A stretch of DNA of 64,000 bases, taken from contig JAKZES010000024.1 in the NCBI GenBank assembly GCA_022548915.1, forward strand, positions 1 to 64,000. Direction: 5' to 3'. The position numbers and the translations under genes are program-made. The notes under the pieces were generated by a model. It worked only from the letters and a program-made list of their open reading frames with translations, was not told the origin of the DNA and made no database searches. Position 1 is the stretch's first letter, and each line of letters starts with the position of its first letter. Shown piece after piece: positions 63,153-64,000 of the stretch. The stretch comes from Verrucomicrobiaceae bacterium E54. GTDB lineage: Bacteria; Verrucomicrobiota; Verrucomicrobiia; Verrucomicrobiales; Akkermansiaceae.

Positions 63153-64000
63153 ATGAAAAGACGTCACTTCATCCAACGCTCCGCCGCCTTCTCCGTTCCT
63201 CTCATCGTTCCGGCCTCCGTGCTGGGCAAGGGTGGCACCACCGCCCCCTCCGAACGCGTCGGCGTCGGCCTGATCGGCTGCGGCGGCCAGGGTTCCGGCG
63301 TCTTCAACGGGATGCTCAACCTCAAGGAGGTCCAGGGCCTCGCGGTCTGCGATCCCGACGCCCAGCGGATGAACAAGGCGAAGGACAACGTCGAGAAGCG
63401 CTACGCCAAGGAGAAGGAAAGCGGGAGCTTCAAGGGCTGCGACACCCATGCAGACTTCCGCGAGCTTTGCGCCCGCGAGGACATCGACGCCGTGGTCGTC
63501 GGCACCCCGGACCACTGGCATGCCGTCACGGCTCTTGCCGCCCTCCGTGCCGGCAAGGACGTCTACTGTGAAAAGCCGGTGACCCACCTCTTTGCCGAAG
63601 GCCAGGCGCTTTACAAGGAGGTCGCCAAGCGCGAGGCGATCTTCCAGACCGGCTCGCAGCAACGCTCCGACACCCGCTTCCGGGTCGGGGCGGAGATCGT
63701 CCTCAACGGCCTGATCGGCAAGATCAAGCACGTCGAAGTCGGCCTCCCGACCGGCAAGGGCACCGACATCGAGGGCAAGGAGGCCCAACCGATCCCCGAC
63801 CACCTCGACTACGACATGTGGTGCGGCCCGAGCCGCCTGCTCCCCTACAACGAGAAGCGCCTCCACTGGAACTGGCGCTGGTGCCTCGACTACGGTGGCG
63901 GCCAGCTCATGGACTGGATCGGCCACCACAACGACATCGCCCACTGGGGCCTCGGCCTCGACAAGAGCGGCCCGGTGCAGGTCGAAGCCAAGGGCTTCCG
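63153..64000 (+). CDS. Tat-exported Gfo/Idh/MocA-family oxidoreductase, partial
   Basis: The frame opens at ATG 63153 and runs off the window after 282 codons. The twin-arginine signal is MKRRHFIQRSAAFSVP. The NAD-binding GLIGCGGQGSG is near 40, EKPVTH is the catalytic motif, and QTGSQQRSDTRFRVG is shared with the oxidoreductase at 55674. YDMWCGPSRLLPYN and GGGQLMDWIGHHNDIAHWGL are typical of the exported subgroup. It diverges from the sulfatase gene with a 55-base gap. Probably acts on sugars released from sulfated glycans. Confidence 0.9.
   Translation, partial: MKRRHFIQRSAAFSVPLIVPASVLGKGGTTAPSERVGVGLIGCGGQGSGVFNGMLNLKEVQGLAVCDPDAQRMNKAKDNVEKRYAKEKESGSFKGCDTHADFRELCAREDIDAVVVGTPDHWHAVTALAALRAGKDVYCEKPVTHLFAEGQALYKEVAKREAIFQTGSQQRSDTRFRVGAEIVLNGLIGKIKHVEVGLPTGKGTDIEGKEAQPIPDHLDYDMWCGPSRLLPYNEKRLHWNWRWCLDYGGGQLMDWIGHHNDIAHWGLGLDKSGPVQVEAKGF

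Overview
The window is high-GC bacterial chromosome that reads as a member of the Verrucomicrobiota, probably near the Luteolibacter/Haloferula/Verrucomicrobiaceae group. The reasons are a PEP-CTERM exported protein, a three-gene prepilin set of the Verru_Chthon cassette type, a fused murC-murB inside a division cluster, an ECF sigma factor followed by a FecR/LamG protein, an SHD1-like protein, a HzsA-like cytochrome, and a catabolic island of Gfo/Idh/MocA oxidoreductases, ThuA, DUF6807 and sulfatase genes. This is inferred from gene content; no marker gene was compared.

Layout. 1-13.4 kb: carbohydrate and general metabolism (PfkB kinase, 2-hydroxyacid dehydrogenase, HAD phosphatase, URO-D family protein, zinc alcohol dehydrogenase, rhodanese-YceI fusion) mixed with exported proteins. 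13.5-18.4 kb: metH and a convergent LuxR-type regulator. 18.6-27.7 kb, minus strand: the distal half of a dcw cluster in the order murG, murC-murB, ddl, ftsQ, ftsA, ftsZ, preceded by a tiny RNase III-domain gene and an RbsD/FucU-like lipoprotein. 27.9-42.1 kb, plus strand: the accessory region, with an ECF sigma factor, its FecR-type partner, a mobile-element graveyard (REP-type tyrosine transposase, a broken copy of the LamG gene end, a frameshifted ISL3-type transposase relic) and three large exported proteins. 42.1-54.6 kb: housekeeping (fmt, adk, aroB, galE, nuoB-nuoC, trpA, dapF) with three prepilin-like genes and a rhomboid protease. 54.7-64 kb: a sugar-catabolic island with a XylR-like regulator, two DUF6807 proteins, a sulfatase and two secreted oxidoreductases, the last running off the window.

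The most interesting signal is a candidate regulatory and export system at 27.9-42 kb. A shared bipartite motif (YGTAAC, 16-17 bases, TATT[C/T]) lies upstream of the ECF sigma gene, the PEP-CTERM gene and the 1533-residue esterase gene. One exported domain, recognisable by VFxExFE and YTNSGLTT blocks, occurs in both of those exported proteins and also, in circularly permuted order, inserted in the LamG domain of the FecR-type partner. This suggests an autoregulated sigma circuit whose sensor carries the same domain as its targets. A second theme is a family of palindromic repeats in three convergent (or probably convergent) gene ends, which may be REP-like elements linked to the REP-type transposase.
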